In this document: positions 60,201-64,000 of the stretch, piece after piece
Layout of the letters: every line of letters starts with the position of its first letter
Position numbering within the stretch: the stretch's first letter is position 1
IMG/VR virus record: IMGVR_UViG_3300042923_000281
Location: 212,979 to 276,978 of that record
Strand: one strand, 5' to 3'
Length of the DNA stretch: 64,000 bases
From: a virus
The notes under the pieces: model-generated
Seen by the model: only the letters and a program-made list of their open reading frames with translations
Database searches by the model: none
Told to the model about the DNA's origin: nothing
Translations under genes and position numbers: made by a program

Positions 60201-63200
60201 TGCGGCTGCCGTATTCTTCCGATGTGATCGGGAGTTTAAAGGCAGGGATCTTTGCAGCAGCAGGTGTAGCCAAAACTACAGCGGTACCGTCAGCGACCAA
60301 TTGACCCATGGCTTTTGCCACGGCCAGTTCGCTGATAATTTCGCCAGTTTTGTGTTGACGAAGCGCGGTGGAGTTCCAGGGGCTGGTGATCATCTTCGAC
60401 CTCTTCTGTCGCAACCAGTAAAAAATAACAAAATAGTATGTGGTGATGGTATCGAATACATCGAGTACCGAATCCTACGGTTTTTAAATGTAGGCAAGGG
60501 CCATACCATTCGTAACTTCACGCGCGAAGTTGATATTCTTTCCCATGGGAGACATGAACATGTCGTCTGTTTCGATGGCTTCGTCTTTGCCGAGAACGGA
60601 AGTTCTTGGTTTTAAAGATGTGAGCGGTCAGGGTCAACCGCTGGAGATCGTCAACCTGCCGATCTTCCTGCCCTGGACCCCGCTGTTCACATCCTGGGGT
60701 CCCTCCGACACCGCCATGCTGGTGAGTGGGGGTGGCTTCAGCACTATTTACGGTGCGGACAACTTCTACCCTGGTTCGGCATTCCTGAGCCACCAAGGCG
60801 CCATGTTGCAGAAAGTCATGCAGACTGGTGCAATGGCCTTGGTCCGTCGACTGAAGGCAATCGGTGCAGCAACCGCCAACCTGCGTATCTGGGTTGACAT
60901 GGTCGATGACAAAATCGATCAGTACGAGCGTAACCCAGACGGTACCTTCAAACGTACCAATGGCGCGCTGGTTGTTATCGGTGAGCCTGTGCTTGGCTAC
61001 CGCCTGCGTTTCGTGGTCGAGAAGATCGACGGCGAAGACGGCGTGAAGAAAGCCTCGCCAACCACCGGCACCATGACCAACTGGGACGGCAAACCGTCTA
61101 CCCAGTACCCGCTGATGGATCTGGAAGCCCGTTTCGACGGCGCCAAGGGTTCCAACTTCGGTCTGCGTCTGGTCGCTCCAACCACCAACAGCTCGACTCC
61201 GGTCAACGCTGAACTGGTTGAAGGCCAAGGTGCGTACGTGTACCGCCTGTCGATCCTGGAACGCGCTGGTGTGAATAGCACCGGTCAAGTCCTGATGAAC
61301 CTCGACGGCAACCCGTTCGTTGAGTTCACGCTGAAGCAAGGTGTGGTCGATCCAAAGTCCAACCTGAACTACAGCTACGACAAGCGCATCCTCAAGGCGT
61401 TCGAAAATAACGACCCTGAAGTGTTCTCCGGTTATGGCCCGCTGAAGACGTTCCACGTTTACAGCGCTCACCTGAAAACCGTGCTCGACGCGATCTACGC
61501 CACCGAGAAAGACTTCGGTCTGATCGAAAGCGAGATCACCCCAGAGCAGTCGATCAACCTGTTCGGCGGTACCAACGTCAATGGCGTTCCGTACTACTCC
61601 GTCAAGATCGAAGGTCCTTCTGCCGGCGGCGTGCTGTTCGGCGAGACCGCGACTCACTGGCTGCAAGGCGGTGAAGACGGTGAAGTGACTCCTGAGTCTT
61701 ACGACGAAGCAGTCCAAGGCGAACTGAACGTGTTCGGTGAAGGCGATGTGCCTTACGCTGACCGTGCAAGCTTCCCGATGTCCAGCTTCATCGACACCGG
61801 CTTCACCTTGCCGACCAAGCGTCTGATGTCCAACGTCATGGCGATTCGTCCTGATGCGTGGGTATTGGCGTCGACCCAAGACGTGCTGGAGCCGTTGAAC
61901 ACTCCGGAAGAAGATTCGAGCATCGGCGCTACCCTGCGTAACGCGCTGAGCTTGGTTCCTGAATCCGAGTTCTACAACACCGGCGCCTGCCGTGCTATCG
62001 TCATGAAGCACGCTGGTACCTACCTCGATTCCGACTACGACGGCATCCTGCCGTTCACCGTCGACTTCGCGGTCAAGGTCGCTACCTACATGGGTGGCGA
62101 GCGCATGAAAGCGGGCTACGCGCCTGACAACTCGGCTGGTCGTATTGTGTCTCGCTTCGTCGACCACAACGCCAAGTTCCGTCCGGTCAAGCCGCGCAAC
62201 ACCGACTGGCAAGCTGGTATCTCCTCGGCTGAGCCCTTCGACCACCGTGGTCAAGTGTTCTTCCCGGGTATCCAGACCGTCTACCACGACAACACGTCGG
62301 TCCTCAACTCGTTCTTCCCGATGGCCATCTGCTGCCACCTCAACCGTATCGGTGAGTTGGCCTGGCGCATGTTCACTGGCGACAGCCGCATGACTGCTGC
62401 TGAATACGCCACGAACGTCGATCGGTTCATCGAAGAGCAGATCAAGGATCGTTACGACGGTCGTGCGGACATCACCCCGAGTTCCTACTACACTGCGGCT
62501 GACACTCAGCGCGGTTACAGCTGGCACACGGACATCGAAGGTCTTTTCGACGGCATGAAGACGGTGGAAGTATTGACCGTTGTTGCTGGCCGTCGTCCTG
62601 GTACGGAGACTGAGTAATGACCGTCCGTCATCGCGACACCCTGCTCGGTAACGGCTTGGGCTACGGCGAGTACAACAACTCGCCGATGGTCAACCTGGCG
62701 ATTGGTGGGCAGAACGCCTACCAGTCTGACCTCCGTTACTTCCACGCCAACACCGACTACGTGCGCCGCAACCTGATCATCAAGGTTCTGCAAGCGCCAC
62801 GTGGTTTCCAATACCTGGACAACCCAGACGCTTACTACAAAGCCCTCAAAGGCATTGTAGAGATGCACGCACAGACGTGGGACGGCTTCAACCGTACCCT
62901 GACTGTGAACAGCGTCGAAGCTCCGGTGTCCGGTGCTGGCGAAATGCAACAGACTCCAAGCAACGTGACGCGTCAGCGTTCCGATCCTTCGATGACCATC
63001 CGTGAGAAATACGGCCGTCCAGTTCAGCGCTTCTTCGAGAGCTGGATCACCGAGCTGATCATGGACCCGGACTCGAAGGTGCCTGGCATCTCCACCCGTG
63101 TCAACAAGCCTACCGACTTGCTGCCGGACATCTACTCGATGAGCATCATTGCTTTCGAGCCAGACCCGTCCTTCACCAAGGTTAACTCGGCCTGGCTGAT

Positions 63201-64000
63201 GACCAACATGTACCCAACCACTGCCGGTGATTTCACTGGCCGCCGTGACAAGACGGCTGATGGTGAAGAGTTGGTGCTGTCGATCCCTTGGACCGGCATG
63301 CAGCAAGTGGGTCTGGCCGTCGACCGTTTCGCTCAGCAACTGCTGGATGCGATGCCGAAGACCGGTACCTCTCCAAACCTGAAGCCGTCGTTCGCGACGG
63401 GCGTGGAAGCAGACGTTGCCAAACACAACGTAGGTTTCACCGAGCAGGTAGCGGACTTCAACCGCACTTACATCAAGCTGTAAGGCTTGGTGCAAAAGAA
63501 AAAAAGAAGAACATACACCGGGAGCCAGATGGCTCCCGGTGTATGCCGTATGTCACTGATTAGTGAAACAGAACGAACGGACGCAGACGACCAGGTTCTA
63601 CTGGCAGTTGGCCTTTTTCATTGTGCAGTTCGGCACGAGCGTAGTTGCTGGTGCGTGCAGCACGTTCACGACGCAGGCTATCGGCCAACACGAGCAGGAA
63701 CTTGTGCTCGTACTGATCGTAGTCAGCGATGAAGTACATCTCTTTCTTCGCATCGTCTTCGATGAAGACAAACTGGTTGATTTGCGGAATCCATTCACGC
63801 GTTGGGATACGCGATGGACGTTCTGGTTCTTCGGTACGTTGGTGCTCACGAACTTCTTTCACGCTGCTTGCACCGAGTTCATCCCGTTGCAGGGTACGGT
63901 CTTTGCCAACGCCACCCGAAGCAGGACGACGAGGCAGGTCCGACAGGCGTGTACTGACTGCACGGAAGGAGATGTCTTCCAGTGTGAACACCGGGCCTTC

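Overview
This window is part of the genome of a nucleus-forming jumbo phage of the phiKZ type (Chimalliviridae), most likely infecting Pseudomonas. The evidence is a set of hallmark genes: a protein matching the nuclear shell protein chimallin (29991..31904), a phage tubulin PhuZ (44273..45262), split multisubunit RNA polymerase genes (beta' N-terminal part at 28449..29912, beta C-terminal part at 14922..17156, and two different beta' C-terminal parts at 12582..14684 and 2478..3824), a large terminase (52487..54703), and a contractile tail sheath and tube (60560..63483). There are no tRNA genes, insertion sequences or CRISPR arrays that I can see. Coding density is very high and both strands are used.

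Layout. 1-6.8 kb: an incomplete minus-strand gene, a small gene, then a plus-strand operon (278-aa protein, probable virion RNAP beta' C-terminal subunit, 971-aa repeat protein). 6.8-17.2 kb: minus-strand genes including an HD-domain hydrolase, several unknowns, a UvsW-like helicase, and the beta' C and beta C subunits of the probable non-virion RNAP. 17.2-32 kb: the core nuclear-phase block, with an RGD-rich-tail protein, two large conserved proteins, a GIY-YIG homing endonuclease, an SSB with an acidic tip, an SbcD-like nuclease, unknowns, RNAP beta' N and the shell protein. 32-45 kb: a plus-strand unknown, a divergent family-B DNA polymerase, a dense cluster of small overlapping minus-strand genes that share a C-terminal strand pattern, and PhuZ. 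45-52 kb: more small accessory genes, a non-coding stretch and a structured RNA candidate. 51-64 kb: the virion and packaging module (420-aa unknown, TerL, three large virion-type proteins of which one carries a SUKH-like domain, tail sheath, tail tube and an incomplete gene).

How it works together. The shell protein and PhuZ build and centre the phage nucleus. The SSB, DNA polymerase, helicase and SbcD-like nuclease handle DNA inside it. The split RNAP pieces transcribe the genome. The 51-64 kb module packages DNA and builds the tail. An eight-copy motif, TACATTRT, lies just upstream of minus-strand genes of the nuclear/regulatory class (RNAP beta, shell, PhuZ, the gp68-position gene, homing nuclease, HD hydrolase) and resembles the AT-rich early promoter of phiKZ. 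Virion genes lack it. Almost every transcription unit ends at a strong hairpin, many with a cUUCGg loop or a near-perfect palindrome between convergent genes.

Comparisons with phiKZ gene numbers come from memory and from gene order; no database search was run.
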